This document shows positions 43,865 to 53,002 of a stretch of 64,000 nucleotides of DNA, piece by piece. Made by a program: the position numbers and the translations under genes. Origin of the DNA: Pedobacter africanus (GTDB lineage Bacteria; Bacteroidota; Bacteroidia; Sphingobacteriales; Sphingobacteriaceae); the NCBI RefSeq assembly GCF_900176535.1, contig NZ_FWXT01000002.1:186001-250000 (forward strand). The letters run 5' to 3'. The notes beneath the pieces are model-generated. The model worked only from the letters and a program-made list of their open reading frames with translations, had not been told where the DNA came from and did no database searches. Each line of letters opens with the position of its first letter. The first letter of the stretch is position 1.

Positions 43865-44506
43865 ATGATGAACCGCAACAATAGCCCCATACCGCCCAAT
43901 AAGCCCGAACCAGATGCTGAGGTTCTGGAGATCATGAAATCACTTGTAAGTTCAGATTATAATACGCCGGAAGAAAAGGAGTTCTTTGCCGCAAATATCC
44001 CTGTTAAGCGGGTAAAGAAAGGAATGTTTTTATTGAAAGAGGGCGAGGCCATTACGGCATCATACCATTTGTTTAAAGGTTGTGTAAGAGAATATTATTA
44101 TAAAGATGGTGAGGAAAAGACCGTGGCATTTTATACAGTTGGCGAAAGTTTAACTGATGGTGGGAATAACTTGAATAGGATTCCCAGTATCGTAAACTGG
44201 GAATGTGTTAGTGAATGTATTGTTTCAGTTTTTCCATTTGAAGTGGAATATGAAATGTACAAGCGTTTTCCAAGACTGGAATCTATGTGCAGGATGGAAA
44301 TGGAAAAGCAGTATTCAAACTATAAAGCAGCTATAAATCAATTTTTATCTTCAAGCCCAATGGAGCGTTATGAACATCTGATCAGGACACGGCCGGAGCT
44401 GTTTCAATTGGTCCCGCTTTACCATATTGCAAGCTACCTGGGCATTAAACCAGAATCTTTAAGCAGGATAAGGGGCAGGATGCGTTCATCTGCAGCCACA
44501 AAGTAA
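43865..44506 (+). CDS. Crp/Fnr family transcriptional regulator
   Basis: 213 residues. N-terminal extension of about 45 residues, cyclic-nucleotide-binding-like beta-roll (FLLKEGEAITASYHLFKGCVREYYYKDGEEKTVAF) and C-terminal helix-turn-helix (YHIASYLGIKPESLSRIRGRM). No canonical cAMP-binding RxA or FeS cysteine cluster. Flanked by two matching operator-like palindromes, one before the upstream oxidoreductase and one before the downstream lipoprotein. It is related to the regulator at 14394 but has a longer N-terminus. A weaker half-site (AGGGTTAAG) lies before its own start at 43816. Confidence 0.92.
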   Translation: MMNRNNSPIPPNKPEPDAEVLEIMKSLVSSDYNTPEEKEFFAANIPVKRVKKGMFLLKEGEAITASYHLFKGCVREYYYKDGEEKTVAFYTVGESLTDGGNNLNRIPSIVNWECVSECIVSVFPFEVEYEMYKRFPRLESMCRMEMEKQYSNYKAAINQFLSSSPMERYEHLIRTRPELFQLVPLYHIASYLGIKPESLSRIRGRMRSSAATK

Positions 44507-44515
44507 GTTGTTCAT

Positions 44516-44535
44516 TTCCTAACCGAAGTCAAGTA
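44516..44535 (+). promoter_or_regulatory. Operator-like palindrome before the MmpS-like lipoprotein gene
   Basis: TTCCTAACCGAAGTCAAGTA, sharing 14 consecutive bases with the 42718 site. Its centre is about 30 bp upstream of the -7 element TATTTTTG (44555-44562), the same spacing as the other two sites. Confidence 0.65.
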
Positions 44536-44554
44536 GTCCGGGCTTTCCCGATTT

Positions 44555-44562
44555 TATTTTTG
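44555..44562 (+). promoter_or_regulatory. -7 promoter element of the lipoprotein gene
   Basis: TATTTTTG matches TAnnTTTG exactly. It lies 40 bp before the start codon and 19 bp after the operator-like palindrome. Confidence 0.5.
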
Positions 44563-44602
44563 TACCAGATAATATCAAAGTATAAAAATTAAAAATCTTA
44601 TT

Positions 44603-44986
44603 ATGAAAAACCTAGCCCTTGCATTTGTTGCGGTCCTTACAGTTTTGGTATCCTGTAAAAAAGATGAAAAGAAAAATCCTGAGCCTTCATCGCGTACCCT
44701 CCGCTATGAGATTACCGGAAATTTTACCGGCTCTCTTGTTGCTTCCTATACCACTGCTTCAGGCGGTGTATCAGCTGATCCGGTGACTTTACCATGGAAC
44801 AAAGAAATCAATTATGCCCAAAGTGTAACTGCAGCTGTTCTGGCTGTGGCTGGAAGTGGCGGTACTGCCGGGCAAAAAGTTACCGTAGTGATCAAGAGAG
44901 GTGGAGTTCAGGTAGGTGAACCTATAGAGGCGATTGCCAGTAGTGCCGGCAGTTTTACGAAGTCTGCAGCACCTGTTGTCTTTTAA
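44603..44986 (+). CDS. Small lipoprotein with MmpS-like beta-sandwich
   Basis: 127 residues, lipobox VLVSC (cysteine at residue 18), KK-rich linker, then all-beta domain: RYEITGNFTGSLVASYTTASG, VTLPWNKEINYAQSVTAAVLAV, KVTVVIKRGGVQVGEPI. The layout matches the MmpS-like lipoprotein at 3029. Envelope protein of unknown function, apparently controlled by the neighbouring Crp/Fnr regulator; a terminator follows. Confidence 0.75.
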   Translation: MKNLALAFVAVLTVLVSCKKDEKKNPEPSSRTLRYEITGNFTGSLVASYTTASGGVSADPVTLPWNKEINYAQSVTAAVLAVAGSGGTAGQKVTVVIKRGGVQVGEPIEAIASSAGSFTKSAAPVVF

Positions 44987-45002
44987 TTATTTTCTGCTCC
45001 AG

Positions 45003-45028
45003 AGGGCTATGAGCTAATTCATAGCCCT
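45003..45028 (+). terminator. Rho-independent terminator
   Basis: Arms AGGGCTATGA and TCATAGCCCT, 6-nt loop, followed by TAAAAA and preceded by T-rich sequence; ends the lipoprotein transcript. Confidence 0.7.
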
Positions 45029-45120
45029 TAAAAATGCATAAATTAGCCGCTCAACGGTTTTAGAATACCGAAAATTATACACAGTTTTGGAGGAAACAAA
45101 GTGTAAGCTGAAAAAGCCAG

Positions 45121-45717
45121 ATGGATAGCTATGAATCGTTAACAGATCAGGAGTTGCTTGTGTTGTTGAAGCAGCAGGATGAGCTCGCTTTTGCTGAAGT
45201 GTATAGCAGGCACTGGGATATGCTTTTTCAGCATGCACGTAAAGTATTGCGTGATACTGATGAATCAAAAGATCTTATTCAGGATTTGTTTATATCGTTT
45301 TGGACAAAATCAGATAACCTGGATATCAGGACCAACCTTAAGGGGTATTTCTATCGCGCGGTTCGGAACAGGATCTTAAATCTTATCCGCAATAAAAAGG
45401 TAAACCACGATTTTATTGAATTGATTGCTGCACAGATGGACGATAGTGACGATACCATTTTAGACGGCATTAATGAGCGCGATCTGGTGAAACTGATAGA
45501 TGAGGAAATTGAAAAATTGCCGCCTAAAATGAAGCGTGCATTTGAAATGAGCAGAAAGGATTTCCTGAGCAATAAGGAGATTGCGGCACAGCTGGGCATT
45601 TCAGAAGATGCAGTCAAACAGCAAATATCACGTTCTATGAAGCTGCTCAAATCCAGGTTGGGTAAATATCCGGGCCTATCTATTGTTTTGATTACTTTGA
45701 TGCACCAGCAAATTTAA
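45121..45717 (+). CDS. ECF RNA polymerase sigma factor (FecI-like)
   Basis: 198 residues. Sigma-70 region 2 (LAFAEVYSRHWDMLFQHARK, DLIQDLFISFW) and region 4 helix-turn-helix (LGISEDAVKQQISRSMKLLK). It belongs to the Bacteroidota FecI-like group that acts with a membrane FecR anti-sigma and a SusC receptor. First gene of the cluster running to about 54.35 kb, separated from FecR by about 55 bp. Confidence 0.95.
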   Translation: MDSYESLTDQELLVLLKQQDELAFAEVYSRHWDMLFQHARKVLRDTDESKDLIQDLFISFWTKSDNLDIRTNLKGYFYRAVRNRILNLIRNKKVNHDFIELIAAQMDDSDDTILDGINERDLVKLIDEEIEKLPPKMKRAFEMSRKDFLSNKEIAAQLGISEDAVKQQISRSMKLLKSRLGKYPGLSIVLITLMHQQI

Positions 45718-45774
45718 TTTAAAAAAAATGTCACCGGCGCTTTTGAGAGGTGTCTTGCTTATAACAGGATAACT

Positions 45775-46920
45775 ATGGATACTTCAAAAGATAAAGCCGA
45801 AAGACTAGTAGATGCCTACCTTTCTGGCCATGCAACTGACCGGGAGCGCCATATGCTTGAGCATAAATATGCAAGAGCTTTATTGCAAAGGGAATACATT
45901 GATGATCTGGAACCAGAAGAAATTAATGCACTGCGCAGAGAAGGCTTCCTGAAGGCTATGGCTGCTATCCGTGAAACGGATCAAAAGCCCGCAACCAGGA
46001 AATTATGGCCCCGTATTGCTCTAGCAGCCGCGGCATTTGCCGCAATTACTTTAAGCATATGGCTATATACCTTTTACAATCCGGTTCCCGGCGGGCAAGC
46101 CGAAAATGGGCAGGGGCATAGGTATACAAATGACATTGGACCTGGAAAACACACAGCTACAATCACAACCGCAAACGGACTTACAGTGCAGCTTAGTGAC
46201 ACCAGAACGGCAGTCATTATGAAAGAAGGAAAGGCCTTCTACAATGACGGTAGCCCTGTTCAGCAAGTTTCATCTGGCTTTGATAAAACCTTGAAAATTA
46301 GTACACCGCGCGGCGGTACTTATCAGGTTACATTATCTGATGGTACACGTGTATGGCTTAATGCTGCTTCCAGCTTAACCTATCAGGCCAATCCCGATGT
46401 AGGGGGGCAGCGTAGTGTACAACTTGAAGGAGAAGCTTATTTCGAAGTAGCCAAAGACAAAACCAGACCTTTTATAGTACATAGCCGAAACCAGCAGGTA
46501 CAGGTGCTGGGAACACACTTTAATGTAAATAGTTATATAAACGAGGCCGAAACCCGAACCAGTTTGCTTGAAGGCAGTGTAGCAGTAACTGCTGCAGGTA
46601 AGCGTTACCAGCTAAAACCTGGTCAGCAAGCTGTAGTTTCAACAGAGAATGTAGAGATTGGTGCGTTTGATACCGAAACAGCCCTTGCCTGGAAAAATGA
46701 CATGTTCATACTCAACAATCAGAACCTCGAGAGTATCCTGAGACAAGTAGAGCGATGGTACAACGTAGACGTTGAATACCGCGATCAGGCCCTTAAAAAG
46801 CAAACTTTTGATGGTGCCGTATCCAGGTTCCAGAATATTTCGCAATTGCTTGAAGTATTGGAATCTACCGGTGCTGTTCATTTTAAACTCGAAGGAAGGA
46901 GGTTAACAGTGACCAGGTAG
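45775..46920 (+). CDS. FecR family anti-sigma factor
   Basis: 381 residues. N-terminal cytoplasmic segment, one membrane helix at about 78-98 (WPRIALAAAAFAAITLSIWLY), periplasmic FecR domain (LSDGTRVWLNAASSLTY, LEGEAYFEVAKDKTRPF, VLGTHFNVNSY) and a C-terminal DUF4974 domain (MFILNNQNLESILRQVERWYNVDVEY). It holds the sigma factor until the SusC receptor signals. Paralogue of the gene at 62353. Confidence 0.95.
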   Translation: MDTSKDKAERLVDAYLSGHATDRERHMLEHKYARALLQREYIDDLEPEEINALRREGFLKAMAAIRETDQKPATRKLWPRIALAAAAFAAITLSIWLYTFYNPVPGGQAENGQGHRYTNDIGPGKHTATITTANGLTVQLSDTRTAVIMKEGKAFYNDGSPVQQVSSGFDKTLKISTPRGGTYQVTLSDGTRVWLNAASSLTYQANPDVGGQRSVQLEGEAYFEVAKDKTRPFIVHSRNQQVQVLGTHFNVNSYINEAETRTSLLEGSVAVTAAGKRYQLKPGQQAVVSTENVEIGAFDTETALAWKNDMFILNNQNLESILRQVERWYNVDVEYRDQALKKQTFDGAVSRFQNISQLLEVLESTGAVHFKLEGRRLTVTR

Positions 46921-46943
46921 TACAACAACAAATGAACATATAA

Positions 46944-46967
46944 CCGGAAGTGCGCTAACACTCCCGG
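46944..46967 (+). other. Conserved stem-loop in the FecR-SusC leader
   Basis: Arms CCGGAAGTG and CACTCCCGG (one mismatch) with a 6-nt loop. No T-run follows, so it is not a terminator. A similar hairpin is found at 63587 in the same position of the second locus. Confidence 0.5.
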
Positions 46968-47030
46968 CTAAATCAGGTGTTCAGCAGAAACGTATCGAAA
47001 CATATCAACTAAACCACTAAAAACAAATGT

Positions 47031-50000
47031 ATGAATTTTAATCAACTGGTTCGTGCAATGAAACTTACTATACTATTGATTACGGTAATTGTTTTGCAGG
47101 CTGCGGCCTCAGGCTTTGCCCAGAATGTCACTTTCAATAAAAGGAATGCCACTTTGAGGCAGCTTTTTACAGAGATCAGAAAGCAGACGGGCTACAACGT
47201 GCTATGGCAACGTGAAAAAGTAAACGCCGACATTAAAGTAGACATCACATTCCGGAACACGCCACTTGCAGAGGTACTGAAAACTGCACTGGAACCACGG
47301 CTGTTAACCTATTCTATAGTTAACAAGACGGTAGTAGTTAAGCCGCAGGAACCATCTTTAATCCAAAAAATAACACGCTTCTTTTCTGCCATAGATGTAA
47401 AAGGCACGGTTACGGATGCGGAAACAGGTAAAGCCATACCTGGGGTAACCATTACTTTAAAAGGTACTAAACGTCTTGTTATTGCCGATGAGCAAGGCAA
47501 CTTTATTTTCAGTGATGTACCGGAAGATGGTATACTGGTATTTTCTAATATCGGTTATGTGAGTTCGGAAGTAAATGCAGCTGCAAAGCTGATGGTAAAA
47601 CTGGTACCCTTTAACCAAATGCTCGAAAACGTTGTGGTATCTACCGGTTACCAGTCCCTTCCCCGCGAACGTGCTGCCGGCTCTTTTGGGGTAATAAAGC
47701 AGGCCACACTCGATAAAAGGAGCAATGTAAACATCCTGTCTTATCTGGAAGGGCAGGTGCCGGGATTGCTTACCGGTGCCGACGGCAGGATCACTATCAG
47801 GGGCCAAAGCACCTTGGTAAACGCCAATAAAGACCCGCTTATAGTGTTGGATGGTTTTCCAATAGAACGTTCCGTAGAAAGCATTAACCCAAATGACGTA
47901 GAAAGCATTACTGTTTTGAAAGATGCGTCTGCAGCTTCTATATGGGGCGTAAGGGCTGCCAACGGTGTAATTGTAATCCAGACCAAGCGGGGGCAATCTG
48001 CTGTTAAGCCGCTAGACATCAGTTTTTCCTCTACCTTATCGCTTACACAAACTTCTGATCTGGCTAAACTACCCTATGCATCAACAGCTTCATTTATTGA
48101 GCTGGAGAAGTACAAGGTAGATAACAATCTTACTTTTTTTACCGGCAAACCACGCCCGGCCATCACACCGGTGGTAGATGCCTATTTAAACAATCCCTCT
48201 GGTGCTGCTGCCCTGGTAGGTCCGCTTCAGCAGATCAATTCGTACCAAGAGTTTAAGGATTTGTTCATGAGCCCTGCCAACAGGCAGCAATACGCCCTGA
48301 ACATTGCGGGCAAAGGAGAAAAATCCACACATCGAGCATCATTCAGTTACGATAAGGTAAATGCCGAATTTAAACACAACAGCACAGAACGTCTGCTGGG
48401 CGATCTGTTTGAGACCCTGACGCTGCTTCCTTCCTTAAAGGCCGAACTGGGGCTGAACTTTGTGCTGAACAATACCAGGAACAACGGTATGGGTTTTAGC
48501 GATCTGAAAACGCTGCTGCCTTACCAGCGTATTGTTGGCGACAATGGCGTGTATCTGCCCCAGCCCCAAACCTTTTATCAGGGCGATAAAGATGCTTTGG
48601 TTGCATCGGGCTATCCCTATAACTGGAACTATAACCTGATGCAGGAGTACAACAATAAAGACAACAAAATAATTAGCAGTGGTTTAAATGCCACAGCAGG
48701 ACTGAATTATAAGATTATGGAAGGGCTGTATGCCCTGGCTGCATACCAATACGAATCAGGAACTTCTACTGCTACAAATCTGTACAATGAAGAAAGCTAT
48801 TTTACCCGGAATGCGGTTAACTTTTCTACTTCAGTTAAGAATAATGTCATCACTACTGGTATCCCCAAAGGGAGTATATACAGGGAAAGCATTGGCAGAA
48901 CCTATTCGCACACTTTCAGGGGATTGCTGCGGTTTGATAACGAACTTACTCCTCAAAAGCACTACCTCTCGGCTATAGCCGGTATGGAGGTAAGGGCAGT
49001 AGGCAGCAAACTGTCTAACCAGACCAAATATGGCTACAATCCGCAGAGCCTGCAGTTTGCAAGGGTAAATTACAATACCATGTATACCGATATAAGGGGC
49101 AGCCAGCAGCTTATTCCGGATGAGACCATTTTCCAGGACAACCTAAACAGGTTTGTTTCTTTTTACTCAAATGCAGGGTATACCTATAACGACAGATATA
49201 CTTTAAATGCAAGTGCCAGGCTGGATAAGACCAATCTTTTCGGCTCCAGCGATCAGTACAGAAATGTATGGTTGTGGTCTGCCGGGCTAAGTTGGCAGCT
49301 GCATAAAGAGGCTTTTTTGCAGCATTCCGTGTTCAATAGCCTGGTTTTGCGCGCCAGTTATGGTATCAATGGAAATGTAGACCGCAGTACCAGCCCTTAC
49401 CTGATTGCCAATGTAGCAACAGACCAGCAAACCAATCAGCCTTATGCTTATGTCGCGAATCCTCAAAATCCGCTGCTGAGGTGGGAAAAAACTACAGTTA
49501 CCAACCTGGGACTGGATTTTGCCCTGCTTAACGGAAGGTTAAGCGGTACGCTTGAGTATTATCATAAATTAAGTGATGACCTGCTGGGCAACGCTACGGT
49601 TAATGGTACTTATGGTTTTAACAATGCCTATATCAATTATGCCAGTATGAAAAACAGGGGGGCAGATGTACGTTTATCGGGCCAGATTTTAAACCGGAAT
49701 TTTAAATGGAATGCAACCCTGAATTACAGCTACAATCAGAATACCGTTAAGCACGTAGATTTTCCACAGAAAACCGTAGGCTCATACCTGGCAGGTGTGG
49801 CACAGGAAGGCAAGCCGCTTGATTATTTGTACAGCTACAAATGGGCAGGACTTTCGGCAAATGGCTGGCCGCAGGTATTCAATGAAAAGGGGCAGGCTGT
49901 AGATTATAAAACAGATATGGCCAGTACACTGGCGTTGGTTTACCAGGGAACAGCAACGGCCCCTCATTATGGTGCGCTGATCAATGAATTCAGTTATAAG

Positions 50001-50459
50001 GGTTTCTCTGTACTTACCAATTTTACTTTTAAAATGGGCCATAAATTCAGGGTGCCCGTAATTCAATACGAGCCTATTGGCGATGCGGCACAAGTGCATA
50101 AAGATTGGGACCTAAGATGGAAAAAAGCAGGAGATGAGGCCTTCACCAATGTACCAGCTGCGCCAACTAGCATAACCGGGCTTAACGTATACGACAGGTA
50201 TGCCAGGTATGCCGATATCCAGGTAGAAACAGCTTCACTTGTCCGCTTCAGGGAATTGCTGATCAACTATGCTTTTGATGCAAAACTTTTTAGAAAAACT
50301 CCCTTTACCAGGCTCAACCTTGGCTTGCAGGCGCGTAACCTGGCTACCTACAAATTCAACAAGGCAGGTCTGGACCCGGAGTACCTGGTGCAGGACAGGA
50401 ACAATATTGTACTGCCGCCAAACCCGGAATATTCATTAATTATCAGAGCTAACTTTTAA
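47031..50459 (+). CDS. SusC/RagA-type TonB-linked outer-membrane receptor with STN domain
   Basis: 1142 residues. A signal peptide (ending SGFAQ) is followed by a secretin/TonB N-terminal STN domain (about 32-105), which signals to FecR, a carboxypeptidase-like repeat (about 122-195, IDVKGTVTDAETGKAIPGV), a TonB box-like segment (NVVVSTGYQ), the plug (about 205-325) and a large beta-barrel ending in phenylalanine. Imports a ligand with SusD at 50459. The stop shares one base with the SusD start. Confidence 0.95.
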   Translation: MNFNQLVRAMKLTILLITVIVLQAAASGFAQNVTFNKRNATLRQLFTEIRKQTGYNVLWQREKVNADIKVDITFRNTPLAEVLKTALEPRLLTYSIVNKTVVVKPQEPSLIQKITRFFSAIDVKGTVTDAETGKAIPGVTITLKGTKRLVIADEQGNFIFSDVPEDGILVFSNIGYVSSEVNAAAKLMVKLVPFNQMLENVVVSTGYQSLPRERAAGSFGVIKQATLDKRSNVNILSYLEGQVPGLLTGADGRITIRGQSTLVNANKDPLIVLDGFPIERSVESINPNDVESITVLKDASAASIWGVRAANGVIVIQTKRGQSAVKPLDISFSSTLSLTQTSDLAKLPYASTASFIELEKYKVDNNLTFFTGKPRPAITPVVDAYLNNPSGAAALVGPLQQINSYQEFKDLFMSPANRQQYALNIAGKGEKSTHRASFSYDKVNAEFKHNSTERLLGDLFETLTLLPSLKAELGLNFVLNNTRNNGMGFSDLKTLLPYQRIVGDNGVYLPQPQTFYQGDKDALVASGYPYNWNYNLMQEYNNKDNKIISSGLNATAGLNYKIMEGLYALAAYQYESGTSTATNLYNEESYFTRNAVNFSTSVKNNVITTGIPKGSIYRESIGRTYSHTFRGLLRFDNELTPQKHYLSAIAGMEVRAVGSKLSNQTKYGYNPQSLQFARVNYNTMYTDIRGSQQLIPDETIFQDNLNRFVSFYSNAGYTYNDRYTLNASARLDKTNLFGSSDQYRNVWLWSAGLSWQLHKEAFLQHSVFNSLVLRASYGINGNVDRSTSPYLIANVATDQQTNQPYAYVANPQNPLLRWEKTTVTNLGLDFALLNGRLSGTLEYYHKLSDDLLGNATVNGTYGFNNAYINYASMKNRGADVRLSGQILNRNFKWNATLNYSYNQNTVKHVDFPQKTVGSYLAGVAQEGKPLDYLYSYKWAGLSANGWPQVFNEKGQAVDYKTDMASTLALVYQGTATAPHYGALINEFSYKGFSVLTNFTFKMGHKFRVPVIQYEPIGDAAQVHKDWDLRWKKAGDEAFTNVPAAPTSITGLNVYDRYARYADIQVETASLVRFRELLINYAFDAKLFRKTPFTRLNLGLQARNLATYKFNKAGLDPEYLVQDRNNIVLPPNPEYSLIIRANF

Positions 50460-51862
50460 TGTCAAACAGGATGAAAAATATAAAATACATTTTGCTGCTT
50501 GGGGCCGTACTTATAAGCCTAACGTCATGCAAAAAATACCTGGACGTTGTGCCAAAAGGAAAGATCATACCCAAAACAACAAGCGATTATCGTTTATTAC
50601 TCAATCAAACTACAGCAAAGGGTAGCTCTGTAGGGTTTGTAAGCAGTTTCAGCAATGATTTGCTAATGGCTGATGACATGGAGGTCAATGCTTTCTCCGC
50701 CAGTTTTTATAAAGCATCGGATCAAAACCTGCTAATGTTTGCTGACCACATTTACCAGGATTTTGAGTCAGATCCTGATTGGGAAGCGCTATATAACCAG
50801 GTGTATGTAGCCAATCTCGTCATCAAGGAAGTCATGGATTCTGAAGGAAGGACAGAGGCTGAAAAGAACAAGCTACAGGCCGAAGCCAGGGTTCATCGTG
50901 CATATGCTTTTTTGATGTTGGTGAATCTTTATGCCAAAGCCTACAGCACCACCGGTGCATTGGCCGATATGGGCGTGCCTTTGCGTACCGGGCTCGATTT
51001 TGAGGAGAAGCTGAACAGGGCAACAGTACAGGAGGTGTATAACTTTATACTGAATGATCTGCAGCTTGCCCTTGGTAAATTGCCGCTTACGCCTGAAGCC
51101 AATTACAATTACCGGCCTGTTCAGGCCAGCGCCGAGGCCTTGCTGGCCAGGGCATACCTTTACATGAGCAACTTTGCCGAAGCGTTCAAATATGCAGACG
51201 CATCTTTAAGGAGTTACAGCACCTTGAACAACTACAACAGTTTACCTGCCAGTGTTGTGTTCGCAGGTAACTTCCAACTGCCGCTCAATTTGCAGAACAA
51301 AGAAATACTGCAATTAAAATCGACTATTTCCAATACCTCATTATTTTATGCTAATGCGGCGCTTATTGCTTTGTACGACAAACAGAATGATCTTCGTTTC
51401 AAAACTTTGTATGCCAGTGATGCGATAATTGGCTTAAATAATGGCTATATCAGTACCGATTGGACAGGAAATACACCCGCAAAGGGTCCTTCTACTGCAG
51501 AGATGTATTTAACACGGGCCGAATGTTATGCAAGAAATGGCAAAACTCAGGAAGCACTGCAGGATCTCAATACATTAAGAGCGTCAAGGTATAAAACAGG
51601 TAGTAGTTACATGCTTACTGCAGGCAGCCCAGCAGAGGTGCTCAGCCTTGTAAAAGCAGAGCGTCGCCGGGAACTCGCATTTCGTGGTTTCAGGCTGTTC
51701 GATATCAAACGTTACAATGTGATTGATGGCGATAACATTACCATCACACACGCCATTAATGGCAAGACTTATACACTTGCACCCGCAAGTCCGCGTTCGG
51801 TATTGCCGATCGGAAGAAAATATATAGACCTTAATCCCGAAATCTTACAAAATCCACGTTAA
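50459..51862 (+). CDS. SusD/RagB family nutrient-binding lipoprotein
   Basis: 467 residues, lipobox SLTSC. SusD features: CKKYLDVVPKGKIIPKTTSDY at the N-terminus, tetratricopeptide-like helices (EALLARAYLYMSNFAEAFKYA), and the C-terminal RRRELAFRGFRLFDIKRYN. Somewhat shorter than the usual 500-600. It caps the SusC receptor on the cell surface. The stop is 2 bp before the next gene. Confidence 0.95.
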   Translation: MSNRMKNIKYILLLGAVLISLTSCKKYLDVVPKGKIIPKTTSDYRLLLNQTTAKGSSVGFVSSFSNDLLMADDMEVNAFSASFYKASDQNLLMFADHIYQDFESDPDWEALYNQVYVANLVIKEVMDSEGRTEAEKNKLQAEARVHRAYAFLMLVNLYAKAYSTTGALADMGVPLRTGLDFEEKLNRATVQEVYNFILNDLQLALGKLPLTPEANYNYRPVQASAEALLARAYLYMSNFAEAFKYADASLRSYSTLNNYNSLPASVVFAGNFQLPLNLQNKEILQLKSTISNTSLFYANAALIALYDKQNDLRFKTLYASDAIIGLNNGYISTDWTGNTPAKGPSTAEMYLTRAECYARNGKTQEALQDLNTLRASRYKTGSSYMLTAGSPAEVLSLVKAERRRELAFRGFRLFDIKRYNVIDGDNITITHAINGKTYTLAPASPRSVLPIGRKYIDLNPEILQNPR

Positions 51863-51864
51863 TC

Positions 51865-53001
51865 ATGAAAACCATTTATATCCAAAAAATAAAATACCTG
51901 CTGGCCGTAGTACTGCTGGTATGCACTTCTGCAGTAATGGCCGCCAACCAGTTTGAACTCAACGGAACTGCTGTAGGTAAAGACGGGCAACAGGTAGAAC
52001 TGATCAGGTATACCGAAGGCTCAATCAATAAACTGGCCACTACAACCGTAACGGCAGGTAAGTTCCATATCTCCATTCCTGTTGATGAACTCAGCCTCGC
52101 TGTTTTACAGATCAACAGCGGCTTTGGAGGTACTATAATTGTTGAGCCTGCAGTTGTTCAGTACCGCATGAACGCCGATGGCACCTTTGAAATTAAAGGC
52201 GGTAAATACAACCCGGTATTATTGGGCTACCTGAGAAATAAGGCTTATATAGCAGCCGATGAATTGTTCAGAAAACTGACCAAGGGCGGAAATGTAGCGG
52301 CAGTGAAAGGCACAAAGGAGGAATGGGAAATGATCCAGCCGTTTTTAGAAAAAGAAGAACTGAGGAGCAGTTACCTGGCAGCTTTGGTAAAAAACAATCC
52401 GGATCCCAAAGTTAAGGTAATGGCGGCCCTGATGTGTGAGCTACAGCCGGATGCTGCTAAAACCATGGAGATTATTGATAAAGTAGCGCCAAAGGTAGGA
52501 GAAAATACCATTATGATGCGCAGGGTTAGGGCAATGGCCAAACAACAGGCCGAGGCATTGGCCCGCAGGCATGCAGGAATGCTGGGCGAACAGTTTGCAG
52601 ATTTTACTGCAGCCAATCTGAAAGGGGAAAGCATGAGCCTTGCCCCGGTAGTGAAAGCCAATAAATATACATTGGTCCAGTTTTGGGCATCCTGGTGCGG
52701 ACCTTGTCGTAAAGAAATTCCTCTATTGAAACAATTGTATAAACAATACAAATCCAAAGGAATGGAAATTGTGTCTTTCTCTATGGATGATAACCGGTAC
52801 AATTGGGAGAAGGCATCTGAAGTGGAAAAGCTGCAATGGATAAATGTATCCGACCTGAAGGCTTTTAAGAGTAGTGTGGCCAAAACCTATCCAATAGCGG
52901 GCATCCCGGCAAATGTGATCATTGACCAGCAGGGGAAAATTGTGGCCAGTAACCTTACCGATAAGGATCTTGAAAATAAAATAGAAAGCCTGTTTAAGTA
53001 G
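51865..53001 (+). CDS. TlpA-like thiol-disulfide oxidoreductase with DUF4369-type N-domain
   Basis: 378 residues with signal peptide (ending AVMAA). The N-terminal ~120 residues are a DUF4369-like beta domain, followed by a helical spacer, then a thioredoxin fold with active-site WCGPC (C278 and C281) and a cis-proline IPANVIID segment. A periplasmic reductant or disulfide enzyme. It follows SusD by 2 bp, so it is part of the same operon. Confidence 0.9.
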   Translation: MKTIYIQKIKYLLAVVLLVCTSAVMAANQFELNGTAVGKDGQQVELIRYTEGSINKLATTTVTAGKFHISIPVDELSLAVLQINSGFGGTIIVEPAVVQYRMNADGTFEIKGGKYNPVLLGYLRNKAYIAADELFRKLTKGGNVAAVKGTKEEWEMIQPFLEKEELRSSYLAALVKNNPDPKVKVMAALMCELQPDAAKTMEIIDKVAPKVGENTIMMRRVRAMAKQQAEALARRHAGMLGEQFADFTAANLKGESMSLAPVVKANKYTLVQFWASWCGPCRKEIPLLKQLYKQYKSKGMEIVSFSMDDNRYNWEKASEVEKLQWINVSDLKAFKSSVAKTYPIAGIPANVIIDQQGKIVASNLTDKDLENKIESLFK

Positions 53002-53002
53002 T

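Noticed and set aside
47457..47996. 179-codon frame antisense to the SusC gene
   Set aside because: It overlaps conserved SusC plug sequence and its translation is low-complexity and unlike any family.
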